DNA from: Dryocola sp. LX212
Lineage (GTDB): Bacteria > Pseudomonadota > Gammaproteobacteria > Enterobacterales > Enterobacteriaceae
Assembly: GCA_041504365.1 (NCBI GenBank)
Contig: CP167917.1
Coordinates: 3,534,001-3,598,000, forward strand
Direction: 5' to 3'
Length of the DNA: 64,000 nucleotides
Under the pieces are notes generated by a model. That model saw only the letters and a program-made list of their open reading frames with translations, had not been told where the DNA came from and searched no databases. Numbering within the stretch: position 1 is the first letter of the stretch; the number at the start of each line of letters is the position of its first letter. Positions 54,614-64,000 of the stretch are shown in pieces. Position numbers and translations under genes: made by a program.

Positions 54614-55494
54614 TTAATCCCCTTGCTGATTGTTAACCCATTCCGGAAGAAGCTCCGAAGTAGCCCACTGCGTGGCCCGAAAAGAAGAGACAGAACGAAT
54701 GCGCCGCTGGCGGTCAGTACGATGGCAGGCCCGGCAGGCAGCGAGGCGCTGAATGACCAGGCCAGACCTAGCCAGGCACAGCACAGACCGCAAAGCACCG
54801 CAATAGCTATTGAGCCCGCCAGCGTTTTCGCCCAGCAGCGGGCGGCAACGGCGGGAAGCATCATCAACCCGACGGACATTAAGGTGCCGAGTATCTGAAA
54901 GCCAGCCACCAGGTTAAGCACCAGCAGCGCCAGAAAAACACCGTGCAATAGATGAGGAATCAGACGCCCGTTGACCCGCAGAAACGCCCGGTCAAACGTC
55001 TCCATGACAAGGCCGCGATAAATCAACGCCAGCAGGATCAGGGTCACGCTGGCAATAATGCCGACAAATATTGTCGCCCCACCATCAACGGCAAGGATGG
55101 AACCGAATAATAGATGAAGCAGGTCGACGCTCGAACCACGCAGGGAAATCAGCGTGACGCCAAGAGCCAGAGAGCCCAGGTAAAAACCGGCGAAGCTGGC
55201 ATCTTCTTTAAGATTCGTGCGGGCGCTTACCAACCCGGAAATTAACGCCACCACTACTCCGGCAATAAAGCCGCCAATACCCATCGCCACCAGCGACATG
55301 CCCGCAAGCAGATACCCCACGGCAACCCCCGGCAAAATCGCGTGGGATAACGCATCCCCCACCAGGCTCATCCGGCGCAGCAGCAGGAGAATCCCCAGCG
55401 GGGCCGTGCTTAGTGATAGAGCCAGACAGGCAACCAGCGCCCGGCGCATAAAGCCGTAGTCAATAAACGGCTCAATTAAAAATTGATAGATCAT
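54610..55494 (-). CDS. Metal (probably Zn) ABC transporter permease, AztB/SitC-like
   Basis: The 294-residue product has about eight membrane helices and the family mark LRRMSLVGDALSHAILPGVA near residues 40 to 60, typical of ZnuB, MntB, SitC and AztB. It forms the channel for the metal delivered by the binding protein. Its start overlaps the ATPase stop by four bases and its end overlaps the binding-protein start by four, so all four genes of the operon are coupled. Confidence 0.85.
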   Translation of the reverse strand: MIYQFLIEPFIDYGFMRRALVACLALSLSTAPLGILLLLRRMSLVGDALSHAILPGVAVGYLLAGMSLVAMGIGGFIAGVVVALISGLVSARTNLKEDASFAGFYLGSLALGVTLISLRGSSVDLLHLLFGSILAVDGGATIFVGIIASVTLILLALIYRGLVMETFDRAFLRVNGRLIPHLLHGVFLALLVLNLVAGFQILGTLMSVGLMMLPAVAARCWAKTLAGSIAIAVLCGLCCAWLGLAWSFSASLPAGPAIVLTASGAFVLSLLFGPRSGLLRSFFRNGLTISKGIK

Positions 55495-56186
55495 ACAGAT
55501 AGCGCCAGATGAGAGCCTGATGACAGGTAACCAGGTAAAACTTGTGACGTTGCTCCCCAGTGCGTGGTTTGCAGGCCAAGCAGCAGAACATCCGGGAAAA
55601 AACGCTCTACGAGTTCGTTATCATGCAGCACGGTGATCACCGTCTGCCCCTCCTCGTGCATCTGCCGAATAAGCGTCATCAGGAAGTTTGTGGTCTGCAC
55701 GTCAATACCGGTGAACGGCTCATCGAGCAGCACCAGCGGCGCGTTCTGGACAAGCAGGCGAGCAAAGAGCATGCGCTGATATTGGCCGCCGGACAGGGTT
55801 TCAATGGGCTGTTTCGCCATCAAGCTCAGCCCAACGCGCTCTATTGCCTCCGCCACCCGTTGCCTGCACCGACGGTTAAGGCCGGAAAAAATGCTCCGCG
55901 CGGGCCAGCTTCCCATGCTCACCACGTCGTAAACTGTCGTCGGGAACTGGCGATCCATCTCGGCAAGCTGCGGCAGCCAGGCTACGCGTGGCATGGCACC
56001 TCGGCTGTAAACGACCTTCCCAGAGACGGGAGCCTGAAGCCGAATCAGGGTTTTAAGCAGCGTCGATTTTCCCGTGCCGTTCGCGCCGATCACCGCCGTC
56101 ATGCTGCCCGCGTGAAAGGTACCGGATAGCGCGGGAGCGACCGCCCTACCCTGATAGCCCGGCACAACCCGTTCAAGTTCGATCAT
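55491..56186 (-). CDS. Metal (probably Zn) ABC transporter ATPase, AztA-like
   Basis: The start at 56186 gives MIELERVVPGYQGRAVAPAL and sits in an ATGA with the stop of the small upstream gene. The 231-residue product has Walker A GANGTGKSTLLKTL, signature LSGGQYQRMLFARLLV and Walker B LVLLDEPFTGIDV. It drives the importer. The longer frame from 56228 would run through the 39-codon gene in another frame and is rejected. The AztA-like name is an inference from gene order ATPase-permease-binding protein and from size. Confidence 0.85.
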   Translation of the reverse strand: MIELERVVPGYQGRAVAPALSGTFHAGSMTAVIGANGTGKSTLLKTLIRLQAPVSGKVVYSRGAMPRVAWLPQLAEMDRQFPTTVYDVVSMGSWPARSIFSGLNRRCRQRVAEAIERVGLSLMAKQPIETLSGGQYQRMLFARLLVQNAPLVLLDEPFTGIDVQTTNFLMTLIRQMHEEGQTVITVLHDNELVERFFPDVLLLGLQTTHWGATSQVLPGYLSSGSHLALSV

Positions 56187-56302
56187 GGCAGCGCTACCGC
56201 CCATAAAACGGCCAGCCAAAGACAGCACAGCACGATGAGGATCCCCCCGATACGTAGCAGTGCGGAGGCAGAGAAAAGCGTTGAGGGGTGGGGTAAATCC
56301 AT
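56183..56302 (-). CDS. 39-residue membrane peptide, first gene of the Zur-box operon
   Basis: A 39-codon frame begins with ATG at 56302: the product begins MDLPHPSTLFSASALLRIGG and ends with a hydrophobic stretch (ILIVLCCLWLAVLWAVALP), that is, one membrane helix with two adjacent cysteines. Its stop forms ATGA with the ATPase start, the same four-base overlap used by the other genes in the operon, and the frame lies between the Zur box (about 22 bases upstream) and the transporter genes. The ribosome binding site is weak (GAGTATGCTGCC). I do not recognise the peptide. It is too short for most gene finders. The overlap pattern makes it likely to be translated. Confidence 0.55.
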   Translation of the reverse strand: MDLPHPSTLFSASALLRIGGILIVLCCLWLAVLWAVALP

Positions 56303-56323
56303 GGCAGCATACTCAAATTGATT

Positions 56324-56338
56324 TGTTATAACATAACA
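56324..56338. promoter_or_regulatory. Zur box
   Basis: TGTTATAACATAACA matches the Zur consensus core TGTTATAnTATAACA at all but one position. It lies just upstream of the operon start on the minus strand. Zur with zinc represses high-affinity zinc uptake, so the operon is expected to be on when zinc is low. Confidence 0.8.
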
Positions 56339-56414
56339 TAAACCAACTTGAGCAACTTGTAAATTGCAGAGTTAAACCAAAGCTATACCGGCGCAACATG
56401 GCCGCCAACGAAAG

Positions 56415-56439
56415 AAATCGCCCCGGAACGGGGCGATTT
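56415..56439 (-). terminator. Terminator of mltB
   Basis: AAATCGCCCCG and CGGGGCGATTT arms around GAA form a perfect 11-base stem two bases after the mltB stop; minus-strand transcripts end in TTTC. Confidence 0.8.
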
Positions 56440-56441
56440 AA

Positions 56442-57518
56442 TTACTGAACGCGCGCCAGCGCAACCGCCTGGCCAAGCTGCCAGACTGCCATCGCGTAGT
56501 GCGTGCTGTGGTTATAGCGGGTGATGGTGTAGAAGTTCGGCATGCCGTACCAGTACTGATAGCGGTCGCCCATATCCAGGCGCAGAAGGCTGGCTTCCTG
56601 ATGGTCACCCAGCGAACTCTGCGGCGTCAGGCCTGACTGCTGCAACGCAGAGACGGAGTATTTGGTTTTGAAGCCATCCGCCAGGCCCGGCACCTGCCCG
56701 TTTGCCGGTACCGCAACCAGATCGCCCTTCACCCAGCCGTGGCCTTTAAAGTAGTTCGCCACGCTGCCGATGGCATCTTCCGGATCCCACAGATTAACGT
56801 GGCCGTCGCCGTTAAAATCAACCGCATACTCTTTGAAAGAAGAAGGCATAAACTGGCCATAGCCCATAGCGCCCGCGAAGGAACCTTTCAGCGTCAGCGG
56901 GTCATCCCCTTCGTTACGCGCCATGATCAGGAAGGTTTCCAGTTCGCTTGCAAAGTACTGCGCACGGCGCGGATACGCGAAGGCCAGAGTAGACAACGCA
57001 TCAATAATGCGGGTTTTACCCATCACGCGGCCCCAGCGGGTTTCTACACCGATAATTCCGACGATGATCTCAGGCGGCACGCCGTAGACCTGGAAAGCGC
57101 GCTTGAGCGCATCATCATATTGGTTCCAGAAAACCACGCCGTTTTGCACGTTATCAGGCGTGATAAATTTGCCCCGGTAGCGCAGCCATGCACCGTTCGG
57201 GCCCGCAGGTGGTGCAGTAGTCGGCGCCTGCCGATCCATAAGGCGCAGCACGTAATTTAGCTTTTTGGTCTGCGAAAAGACTTCATGCAGCTGCTGACGG
57301 TCGAAACCATGCTCGCTGACCATCTTGTCGATAAATTTTTCGGCTTCCGGGTTGTAGGCAAAATCCCCGGTTTGCATAAAGACATCATGCTGCGGCTGCA
57401 GCAGGAAGCCTCCGGATGGCTTACCAGCCGTCGGCTGGGTCTGCGCCTCAGTTTTTGGCTTGCTACTACAAGCGCTGAGTAAAACAAGAAGCGGGAGGAG
57501 TGCTGCTGAATAACGCAT
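56442..57518 (-). CDS. mltB: MltB, membrane-bound lytic transglycosylase B
   Basis: The 358-residue product is a lipoprotein: MRYSAALLPLLVLLSACSSK with lipobox LSAC (cysteine 17). The catalytic domain has VPPEIIVGIIGVETRWGRVM with the catalytic glutamate and SFAGAMGYGQFMPSSFKEYA, DFNGDGHVNLWDPEDAIGSV. It cleaves the glycan strands of peptidoglycan to 1,6-anhydromuramoyl ends. Length is close to E. coli (361). In E. coli the srl operon follows; here the metal ABC operon lies to the left and mutS is divergent to the right. Confidence 0.96.
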   Translation of the reverse strand: MRYSAALLPLLVLLSACSSKPKTEAQTQPTAGKPSGGFLLQPQHDVFMQTGDFAYNPEAEKFIDKMVSEHGFDRQQLHEVFSQTKKLNYVLRLMDRQAPTTAPPAGPNGAWLRYRGKFITPDNVQNGVVFWNQYDDALKRAFQVYGVPPEIIVGIIGVETRWGRVMGKTRIIDALSTLAFAYPRRAQYFASELETFLIMARNEGDDPLTLKGSFAGAMGYGQFMPSSFKEYAVDFNGDGHVNLWDPEDAIGSVANYFKGHGWVKGDLVAVPANGQVPGLADGFKTKYSVSALQQSGLTPQSSLGDHQEASLLRLDMGDRYQYWYGMPNFYTITRYNHSTHYAMAVWQLGQAVALARVQ

Positions 57519-57808
57519 GGGCTGTGATATCCGTATGTCTGACCAGTATGGGTTGCTCTAATGGTAAAGCAAAATGGCAAAAACATCCGCAGCGAAAATA
57601 ACGAGAATATTTAGTTATAAATTACTGATTAAGTTAAACGCTAGCGAAGGTAGGATTTTTAAGTTCTTCCCTCTTATGCCGCTTAGTCTGCAGGATGTGA
57701 GATGCACCGAATCCTCCCATTATGATACGCTTTGCAGCACTCGCGATCCTGGCCCGGATGTTCAGGATTGCTTTTTAATTCGACTACGAAGTTGGTTAAT
57801 AAAATCAA

Positions 57809-60370
57809 ATGACTACTATGGAAAACTTCGACGGCCACACGCCAATGATGCAGCAGTATCTGCGCCTGAAGGCCCAGCATCCTGAAATTCTGCTGTTTTA
57901 TCGTATGGGGGATTTTTACGAACTCTTTTATGACGACGCGAAACGCGCGTCGCAGCTGCTGGACATCTCGCTGACCAAACGCGGGGCTTCAGCGGGCGAG
58001 CCTATCCCCATGGCGGGTGTACCGTACCACGCCGTAGAAAACTACCTGGCAAAACTGGTCAACCTCGGTGAATCCGCAGCGATTTGCGAGCAGATTGGCG
58101 ATCCGGCAACCAGCAAAGGTCCGGTCGAGCGTAAAGTTGTGCGCATCGTGACGCCCGGCACCATCAGCGACGAAGCGCTGCTCCAGGAGCGTCAGGACAA
58201 CCTGCTCGCCGCCATCTGGCAGGACAGCAAGGGCTTCGGCTACGCGACGCTGGATATCAGCTCCGGCCGTTTCCGTCTGAGCCAGCCGGAAGATGTCGAA
58301 ACCATGGCCGCCGAGCTCCAGCGTACCAATCCTTCTGAGCTGCTGTATGCAGAAGATTTTGCCGAGATGCGCCTGATCGAAGGCCGCCGCGGCCTGCGCC
58401 GCCGACCGCTGTGGGAGTTTGAGATTGAAACCGCTCGCCAGCAGCTGAATCTGCAGTTTGGCACCCGTGATTTAACGGGCTTCGGCGTCGAAAACGCTCG
58501 TCACGCCCTTTGTGCCGCGGGCTGCCTGCTGCAGTATGTTAAAGACACCCAGCGCACGTCGCTGCCGCACATCCGTTCCGTCACCATGGACAGGCAGCAG
58601 GACAGCATCATTATGGATGCCGCCACGCGCCGCAATCTGGAGATCACCCAGAATCTGGCCGGCGGCTTTGAAAATACGCTGGCTTCGGTGCTGGACTGCA
58701 CCGTCACGCCGATGGGCAGCCGCATGCTTAAACGCTGGCTGCATATGCCCGTTCGCAGCGTCGAGGTGCTGAAGAAACGTCAGAGCACCATTGCCGCCCT
58801 GCAGGACCGCACGGCGGAGATCCAGCCGGTGCTGCGCCAGGTAGGCGATCTTGAGCGTATTCTCGCGCGTCTGGCGCTACGTACCGCCCGTCCACGCGAT
58901 TTAGCCCGCATGCGTTACGCTTTCCAGCAGCTTCCTGAACTGCGTGAAATGCTGGCGGACGTGCCAACGGATTACGTGCAGACGTTGCGCGAGAATATTG
59001 GCGAATTTACCGAACTCCGCGAACTCCTTGAGCGCGCGGTTATTGAGTCTCCGCCGGTTCTGGTACGTGACGGCGGCGTTATCGCGCAAGGCTATAACGA
59101 AGAGCTGGACGAATGGCGCGCGCTGGCAGACGGCGCGACGGATTACCTTGATAAGCTGGAAATCCGCGAACGAGAAAGACTGGGGCTGGATACGCTGAAA
59201 GTCGGCTACAACGCCGTTCACGGCTACTTCATCCAGATAAGTCGTGGGCAAAGTCACCATGCGCCAATCCACTATGTCCGCCGCCAGACCCTGAAAAACG
59301 CCGAGCGCTACATTATTCCCGAGCTGAAAGAGTACGAAGATAAGGTGCTGACCTCGAAGGGCAAGGCGCTGGCGCTTGAGAAACAGCTCTACGATCGGCT
59401 GTTTGATACGCTGCTGCCCCACCTGGAAGCCCTGCAGCAAAGCGCCACAGCGCTGGCGGAGCTGGACGTGCTGGTCAACCTGGCCGAGCGCGCCTATACC
59501 CTGAACTATACCTGTCCGCAGCTTAGCGATAAGCCGGGCATAAAGGTAGTTGGTGGACGTCACCCGGTAGTCGAGAAAGTATTGAGCGAACCGTTTATCG
59601 CTAACCCGCTTAACCTGTCCCCCCAGCGACGAATGCTGATTATAACCGGTCCAAATATGGGCGGTAAAAGTACCTATATGCGGCAGTCGGCGCTGATCGT
59701 CCTGCTTGCCTATATAGGCAGCTTTGTTCCCGCACAGCAGGCCGAAATCGGACCAATCGACCGTATCTTCACCCGAGTTGGGGCGGCAGACGATCTGGCC
59801 TCCGGCCGCTCTACCTTCATGGTGGAGATGACCGAAACGGCCAATATTCTGCACAATGCCACCGAACACAGTCTGGTGCTGATGGACGAAATTGGGCGCG
59901 GGACGTCAACCTACGACGGGCTGTCGCTTGCCTGGGCCTGTGCCGAAAATCTGGCAAACCGTATCAAGGCGCTGACGCTGTTCGCGACCCACTATTTCGA
60001 GCTGACCACCCTGCCGGAAAAAATGGAGGGCGTAGCCAACGTCCATCTGGATGCGCTGGAGCACGGCGACACCATTGCCTTCATGCACAGCGTGCAGGAC
60101 GGAGCGGCAAGCAAAAGCTACGGTTTGGCCGTTGCGGCACTGGCAGGCGTACCGAAGGAGGTGATTAAACGGGCGCGTCAGAAGCTTCGCGAGCTGGAGA
60201 CAGTTTCTGGTAACACCGCGGCAACTCAGGTCGACGGTACGCAGATGTCGTTACTGTCGGTCGCGGAAGAGACGTCGCCTGCGGTAGAAGCGCTGGAAGC
60301 ACTCGATCCGGATTCTCTGTCGCCACGTCAGGCGCTGGAGTGGATCTATCGCTTGAAGAGTCTGGTGTAG
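57809..60370 (+). CDS. mutS: MutS, DNA mismatch recognition protein
   Basis: The 853-residue product is collinear with E. coli MutS: mismatch-binding motif [20 protein letters not shown] (Phe-x-Glu), connector and clamp domains, Walker [14 protein letters not shown] (about residues 614 to 626), Walker [18 protein letters not shown], and the C-terminal tetramerisation helix ([15 protein letters not shown]). It starts mismatch repair with MutL. The start at 57809 ([14 protein letters not shown]) aligns one residue longer than the E. coli N-terminus. Followed by a REP and a terminator, then rpoS in the opposite direction. Confidence 0.98.
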   Translation: MTTMENFDGHTPMMQQYLRLKAQHPEILLFYRMGDFYELFYDDAKRASQLLDISLTKRGASAGEPIPMAGVPYHAVENYLAKLVNLGESAAICEQIGDPATSKGPVERKVVRIVTPGTISDEALLQERQDNLLAAIWQDSKGFGYATLDISSGRFRLSQPEDVETMAAELQRTNPSELLYAEDFAEMRLIEGRRGLRRRPLWEFEIETARQQLNLQFGTRDLTGFGVENARHALCAAGCLLQYVKDTQRTSLPHIRSVTMDRQQDSIIMDAATRRNLEITQNLAGGFENTLASVLDCTVTPMGSRMLKRWLHMPVRSVEVLKKRQSTIAALQDRTAEIQPVLRQVGDLERILARLALRTARPRDLARMRYAFQQLPELREMLADVPTDYVQTLRENIGEFTELRELLERAVIESPPVLVRDGGVIAQGYNEELDEWRALADGATDYLDKLEIRERERLGLDTLKVGYNAVHGYFIQISRGQSHHAPIHYVRRQTLKNAERYIIPELKEYEDKVLTSKGKALALEKQLYDRLFDTLLPHLEALQQSATALAELDVLVNLAERAYTLNYTCPQLSDKPGIKVVGGRHPVVEKVLSEPFIANPLNLSPQRRMLIITGPNMGGKSTYMRQSALIVLLAYIGSFVPAQQAEIGPIDRIFTRVGAADDLASGRSTFMVEMTETANILHNATEHSLVLMDEIGRGTSTYDGLSLAWACAENLANRIKALTLFATHYFELTTLPEKMEGVANVHLDALEHGDTIAFMHSVQDGAASKSYGLAVAALAGVPKEVIKRARQKLRELETVSGNTAATQVDGTQMSLLSVAEETSPAVEALEALDPDSLSPRQALEWIYRLKSLV

Positions 60371-60373
60371 AAA

Positions 60374-60405
60374 ACGCCGGATGACGCTGCGCTTATCCGG
60401 CCTAC
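60374..60405 (+). repeat. REP element after mutS
   Basis: GCCGGATGACGCTGCGCTTA followed by TCCGGCCTAC is a standard REP. Confidence 0.8.
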
Positions 60406-60413
60406 AAAAACAT

Positions 60414-60446
60414 AAAAAAAGCGGTGACATCAGTCACCGCTTTTTT
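60414..60446. terminator. Bidirectional terminator between mutS and rpoS
   Basis: GCGGTGAC (60421 to 60428) and GTCACCGC (60433 to 60440) around ATCA, flanked by AAAAAAA and TTTTTT, ends both convergent transcripts. Confidence 0.9.
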
Positions 60447-60459
60447 ATTTGAAGGGTCT

Positions 60460-61452
60460 TTATTCGCGGAACAGCGCTTCGATGTTCAGCCCCTGAGTCT
60501 GCAGAATTTCACGCAGACGACGCAGACCTTCAACCTGAATCTGACGAACACGTTCACGAGTCAGGCCGATTTCACGACCTACATCTTCCAGTGTTGCAGC
60601 TTCATAGCCTAACAGACCAAAGCGACGAGCCAGCACTTCACGCTGCTTAGCGTTCAGTTCAAACAGCCACTTTACGATGCTTTGCTTCATATCATCGTCT
60701 TGCGTGGTGTCTTCAGGTCCGTTGTCTTTTTCGTCTGCCAGAATGTCCAACAGCGCTTTCTCAGAGTCACCGCCCAGCGGGGTGTCTACTGAGGTGATGC
60801 GTTCGTTAAGGCGCAACATACGGCTGACGTCATCAACGGGTTTATCCAGCTGCTCTGCAATCTCTTCCGCGCTCGGCTCATGGTCGAGCTTGTGGGAGAG
60901 TTCACGAGCGGTACGCAGATAAACGTTCAGCTCTTTCACGATATGAATTGGCAGGCGAATCGTACGGGTTTGGTTCATGATTGCCCGTTCGATGGTCTGA
61001 CGAATCCACCAGGTTGCATAGGTTGAGAAGCGGAACCCACGCTCAGGGTCAAACTTCTCTACCGCACGAATCAGCCCCAGATTCCCCTCTTCAATCAGAT
61101 CCAGCAGTGCCAGACCACGATTGCTGTAACGACGGGCAATTTTTACCACCAGACGCAGGTTACTTTCGATCATGCGACGGCGGGAGGCAACATCACCACG
61201 CAGCGCGCGGCGGGCAAAGTAAACTTCTTCTTCGGCGGTCAGTAATGGGGAATAGCCAATCTCCCCAAGATAAAGCTGAGTCGCATCTAATACACGCTGC
61301 GTGGCGCCCTGTGACAACAGCTCCTCTTCGGCAATGTCGTTATCACTGGGTTCCTCTTCTACAAGGGCTTTTTCATCAAAAGCCTCAACTCCGTTCTCAT
61401 CAAATTCCGCGTCTTCGGTTAATTCATTAACTTTCAGCGTATTCTGACTCAT
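60460..61452 (-). CDS. rpoS: RpoS, stationary-phase sigma factor
   Basis: The start at 61452 gives [20 protein letters not shown] and a 330-residue protein, the same length as E. coli RpoS. Region 2 ([40 protein letters not shown]), region 3 and region 4 ([20 protein letters not shown]) are intact. It directs the general stress response. The frame has no disruption. Like E. coli, the main promoter is expected inside nlpD. Confidence 0.98.
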   Translation of the reverse strand: MSQNTLKVNELTEDAEFDENGVEAFDEKALVEEEPSDNDIAEEELLSQGATQRVLDATQLYLGEIGYSPLLTAEEEVYFARRALRGDVASRRRMIESNLRLVVKIARRYSNRGLALLDLIEEGNLGLIRAVEKFDPERGFRFSTYATWWIRQTIERAIMNQTRTIRLPIHIVKELNVYLRTARELSHKLDHEPSAEEIAEQLDKPVDDVSRMLRLNERITSVDTPLGGDSEKALLDILADEKDNGPEDTTQDDDMKQSIVKWLFELNAKQREVLARRFGLLGYEAATLEDVGREIGLTRERVRQIQVEGLRRLREILQTQGLNIEALFRE

Positions 61453-61510
61453 AAGGTGGCTCCTACCCGTGATCCCTGGGCAAAGCACTTATGTGGAGTG
61501 CTTTGCCGGC

Positions 61511-62674
61511 TTATCGCTGCGGCAAATAACGCAGCGGGTTGACGGATTTCCCCTTGTAACGAATTTCAAAATGCAATCTTGTTGAACTGGTTCCGGTGCT
61601 ACCCATGGTAGCTATCTTCTGCCCCGCCGTGATTTCTTGTTGTTCCCGGACCAGCATCGTATCGTTATGGGCGTAGGCACTCAGGTAATCATCGTTGTGT
61701 TTAATGATGATCAGATTACCGTAACCACGCAGTGCGTTACCGGCATATACTACGCGGCCTGAAGCGGTCGCGATGATAGCCTGTCCTTTACTGCCGGCGA
61801 TATCGATCCCTTTATTACCACCCTCAGTGGCAGAGAAGTTCTCGATAACCTTGCCATCAGTCGGCCAGCGCCAGGTCGAGATTGGCGCGCTGTCGGACGT
61901 GCTGCTGGCAGTGGGTGCGGTAGTTGTAGAGCTAACCACAGGTGCCGTAGCCGGTGCTGTGACGGTTGTCGCAGCTGGCTTATTATCCGGCAACATTTTG
62001 TTAGCACTCTGTTCACCTGAGTCCTCAGAATACGTAATTGTCGGTGTAGAAGCAACCACTGCGGTTGAGTTTTGCGCAGCCGGATTGTTCACACCCTGAG
62101 CAGTCGCATCAGCCTGGGTGACGGCATTTCCGCCGGTAATTGGCGTGCCGGATGCGCTACCAACTTGCAGGGTCTGACCCACCTCCAGACCATACGGGGC
62201 CGCGACGTTGTTACGTTGCGCAAGGTCACGGAAATCGTTGCCGGTGATCCACGCAATGTAGAACAAGGTATCCCCGCGCTTCACCGTGTAGGTGCTGCCT
62301 CCGGCATAGCTGCCTTTCGGAATATTCCCATACTTGCGGTTATAAACGATACGTCCGTTTTCCGTCTGTACAGGTGCAGACTGTACGGCGGGCTGGCTTT
62401 GAACCGGCTGGGCCTGCTGTACTGGCTGAGTCTGTACAGGCTGGATCGCCGGCTGTTGAACCGGCTGAACTTGAGGGGTCGGCACTGGCGCAGACATCTG
62501 TGGAGGCTGGGCTACCTGTGCACCGTCAGCACTGCTGCTCCCTGCGCTACTGCTGTCACCGACAGAGCTAATTGGTGCCTGAGTCGTGCTATTGCTACAA
62601 CCAGCCAGCCACAGGCTAACCAGCGATAGCGTCGCAATGCGACGTAGAGTAAAAGTCGGGCTTCCCGCGCTCAT
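61511..62674 (-). CDS. nlpD: NlpD, LysM/M23 lipoprotein, amidase activator
   Basis: The 387-residue product is a lipoprotein ([10 protein letters not shown], lipobox LAGC), with a long proline/glutamine-rich repeat stretch (residues about 55 to 110: [20 protein letters not shown]), a LysM domain ([20 protein letters not shown]), and a C-terminal M23-like domain ([40 protein letters not shown]). The M23 site is degenerate, so it activates amidase AmiC rather than cutting peptidoglycan. The start at 62674 is chosen because it gives the family N-terminus [20 protein letters not shown]; the extra 8 codons of the longer frame are unlikely. Confidence 0.96.
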   Translation of the reverse strand: MSAGSPTFTLRRIATLSLVSLWLAGCSNSTTQAPISSVGDSSSAGSSSADGAQVAQPPQMSAPVPTPQVQPVQQPAIQPVQTQPVQQAQPVQSQPAVQSAPVQTENGRIVYNRKYGNIPKGSYAGGSTYTVKRGDTLFYIAWITGNDFRDLAQRNNVAAPYGLEVGQTLQVGSASGTPITGGNAVTQADATAQGVNNPAAQNSTAVVASTPTITYSEDSGEQSANKMLPDNKPAATTVTAPATAPVVSSTTTAPTASSTSDSAPISTWRWPTDGKVIENFSATEGGNKGIDIAGSKGQAIIATASGRVVYAGNALRGYGNLIIIKHNDDYLSAYAHNDTMLVREQQEITAGQKIATMGSTGTSSTRLHFEIRYKGKSVNPLRYLPQR

Positions 62675-62778
62675 AAATCCCCCAAAAAATGAAACCACTA
62701 CATGCTTATGAAAATACGATAGGTTTAACCCTGCAACGTTACGCTAAGGCCCTGGTTAAAAAACAAGAAATATCCAGG

Positions 62779-63405
62779 TTATGCCAGTTCGCCCTTTACT
62801 AAGGGTACAAAACGAACGGCTTCTACCGTATCAATAGTAAATTCGCCACCGTGGCGACGAATGCGTTTTAAAAATTGCCGTTCTTCGCCTACCGGCAGAA
62901 CCAGAATGCCGCCCTCGTCCAGCTGTGATAATAAAGCCGAAGGGATCTCAGGCGGCGCAGCCGTAACAATGATAGCGTCAAATGGCGCGCGCGCATGCCA
63001 GCCTTGCCAGCCATCACCGTGGCGGGTAGAAATATTATGCAAATCCAGCTGTTTCAGGCGACGCCGTGCGTGCCATTGCAGCCCTTTAATGCGCTCAACG
63101 GAACACACGTGGTGGACCAGGTGGGCGAGAATTGCGGTCTGATAACCTGAACCGGTGCCGATTTCCAGCACCCGGGATTCCGGCGTCAACTCCAGCAGTT
63201 CGGTCATGCGGGCAACCATATACGGCTGTGAAATGGTCTGGCCTGAGCCAATCGGCAGCGCCGTATTTTCCCAGGCTTTGTGCTCAAACGCTTCGTCGAC
63301 AAATTTTTCCCGCGGCACCAGCGCAATCGCATCCAGGACATTGTCGTCCTGAATGCCCTGAGCACGAAGCTGAGTGAGAAGAGCTTGTACGCGTTTGCTT
63401 ACCAT
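62779..63405 (-). CDS. pcm: Pcm, protein-L-isoaspartate O-methyltransferase
   Basis: The 208-residue product matches E. coli Pcm in length, with the SAM-binding motif [20 protein letters not shown], and [20 protein letters not shown]. It methylates isoaspartyl residues in damaged proteins so that they can be repaired. Its start overlaps the surE stop by seven bases, as in E. coli. Confidence 0.97.
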   Translation of the reverse strand: MVSKRVQALLTQLRAQGIQDDNVLDAIALVPREKFVDEAFEHKAWENTALPIGSGQTISQPYMVARMTELLELTPESRVLEIGTGSGYQTAILAHLVHHVCSVERIKGLQWHARRRLKQLDLHNISTRHGDGWQGWHARAPFDAIIVTAAPPEIPSALLSQLDEGGILVLPVGEERQFLKRIRRHGGEFTIDTVEAVRFVPLVKGELA

Positions 63406-64000
63406 TCCCCGGCAACTCCCGCTTTAGTTAACCAGCTGCTCACAACGTCATGGGCGCTATGAGCGGTTAAATCAACGTGCAGGGGGGTAACAGAGACATA
63501 GCCTTCTTCAACGGCGGCAAAATCCGTGTCCGGACCGGCATCGTGCTTGTCTCCCGGCGGACCAATCCAGTAGAGCGTGTTGCCACGCGGATCTTCCTGT
63601 GGGATGACTTTATCTGCCGGATGGCGACTGCCGCAGCGCGTGACGCGAATCCCCTTAATTTCATCAAGGGGCAAATCAGGCACGTTGATGTTAAGAATAC
63701 GGCCGGTACGCAGCGGTTCGCGCGATAAAGCTCGCAAAATTGAACAGGTGACGGCAGCCGCCGTATCGTAATGCTGATAACCATTTAATGAGACGGCAAG
63801 CGCAGGAAAGCCCAGGTGACGCCCTTCCATGGCGGCAGCGACGGTGCCGCTGTAAATAACGTCGTCGCCCAGATTTGGCCCGGCATTAATACCGGCGACC
63901 ACCACGTCAGGGCGAGGGCGCATCAGCGCGTTCACGCCAAGGTAGACGCAGTCCGTCGGCGTGCCCATCTGGACGGAAATGTCGCCGTTAGCCAGCGTAA
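63399..64000 (-). CDS. surE: SurE, 5'/3'-nucleotidase (3' part of gene; 5' end outside the window)
   Basis: The frame runs off the right end of the window; about 200 codons are visible. The reading continues upstream of the internal methionine at 63968 with [10 protein letters not shown]. Visible family blocks are [60 protein letters not shown] and the C-terminal [20 protein letters not shown]. SurE is a metal-dependent survival nucleotidase/exopolyphosphatase. It precedes pcm, nlpD and rpoS in the conserved order. The start and the N-terminal metal-binding DDG motif lie outside the window. Confidence 0.95.
   Translation of the reverse strand, partial: TLANGDISVQMGTPTDCVYLGVNALMRPRPDVVVAGINAGPNLGDDVIYSGTVAAAMEGRHLGFPALAVSLNGYQHYDTAAAVTCSILRALSREPLRTGRILNINVPDLPLDEIKGIRVTRCGSRHPADKVIPQEDPRGNTLYWIGPPGDKHDAGPDTDFAAVEEGYVSVTPLHVDLTAHSAHDVVSSWLTKAGVAGEW

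Noticed and set aside
58901-59869. 322-codon minus-strand open frame
   Set aside because: Antisense to mutS without any recognisable product.

Overview
The window is a chromosomal segment of an Enterobacteriaceae member that is not Escherichia coli itself. The evidence is the order ygaP, alaE, ygaC, ygaM, nrdHIEF, proVWX, ygaZH, emrRAB, luxS, gshA, yqaAB, tRNA-Arg/Ser, csrA, alaS, recX, recA, pncC, mltB, mutS, rpoS, nlpD, pcm, surE, which is the E. coli order with local losses and insertions. I cannot fix the genus from sequence alone.

Region 1 (1 to about 6345) is the right part of a CP4-57/P4-type genomic island. It holds the tail of a DUF3987 (YfjI-like) protein, a YfjJ/YagK replication-like protein, two exported cysteine-containing unknowns, two further small unknowns, YfjQ (DUF932), a RadC-like protein, and the CbeA/CbtA (YfjZ/YpjF) antitoxin-toxin pair. 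It ends at a short sequence resembling the 3' end of ssrA (tmRNA) followed by a strong terminator, the likely attR. A gutted second P4-type integrase lies just beyond, so this site has taken more than one element.

Region 2 (about 6.5 to 20 kb) is a patchwork lying where E. coli carries csiD/gab and neighbours. It contains a Ner/SfsB-like DNA-binding gene with a coupled leader ORF, a chemoreceptor with almost no periplasmic part, a RIO-type kinase, an unknown two-gene membrane operon, LtrA, a Spy/CpxP-like periplasmic protein, a decayed IS3-family transposase, a truncated O-antigen-ligase-like gene, an IprA-like regulator, a protein with two copies of one DNA-binding-like motif, and AT-rich non-coding stretches.

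Region 3 (20 to 47 kb) is conserved core with additions. It carries a membrane rhodanese, a YodC-like protein in the place of stpA, alanine export (alaE), class Ib ribonucleotide reductase behind paired NrdR boxes, and a MocR regulator divergent from an AhpD-like gene. A BetT carrier is divergent from proVWX, forming an osmoprotectant cluster. Then come an MFS exporter, ygaZH, emrRAB, a type-2 LeuA with a convergent AraC regulator, luxS, the sRNA MicA and gshA-yqaA-yqaB.

Region 4 (46.7 to 64 kb) has four tRNA-Arg(ACG) genes in tandem units whose spacers repeat the tRNA 3' end, tRNA-Ser(GCT), csrA, alaS, recX-recA (LexA box overlapping the end of pncC), a four-gene metal-uptake operon behind a near-perfect Zur box whose first gene encodes a 39-residue membrane peptide, mltB, mutS, rpoS, nlpD, pcm and the truncated surE. 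The srl, nor, hyc and hyp clusters found between mltB and mutS in E. coli are absent.

The most promising new points are the 39-residue peptide of the zinc operon, the tandem-motif protein at 17.8 kb, the tRNA-Arg repeat units, the exported proteins of the island, and the regulatory sequences beside the integrase remnant.
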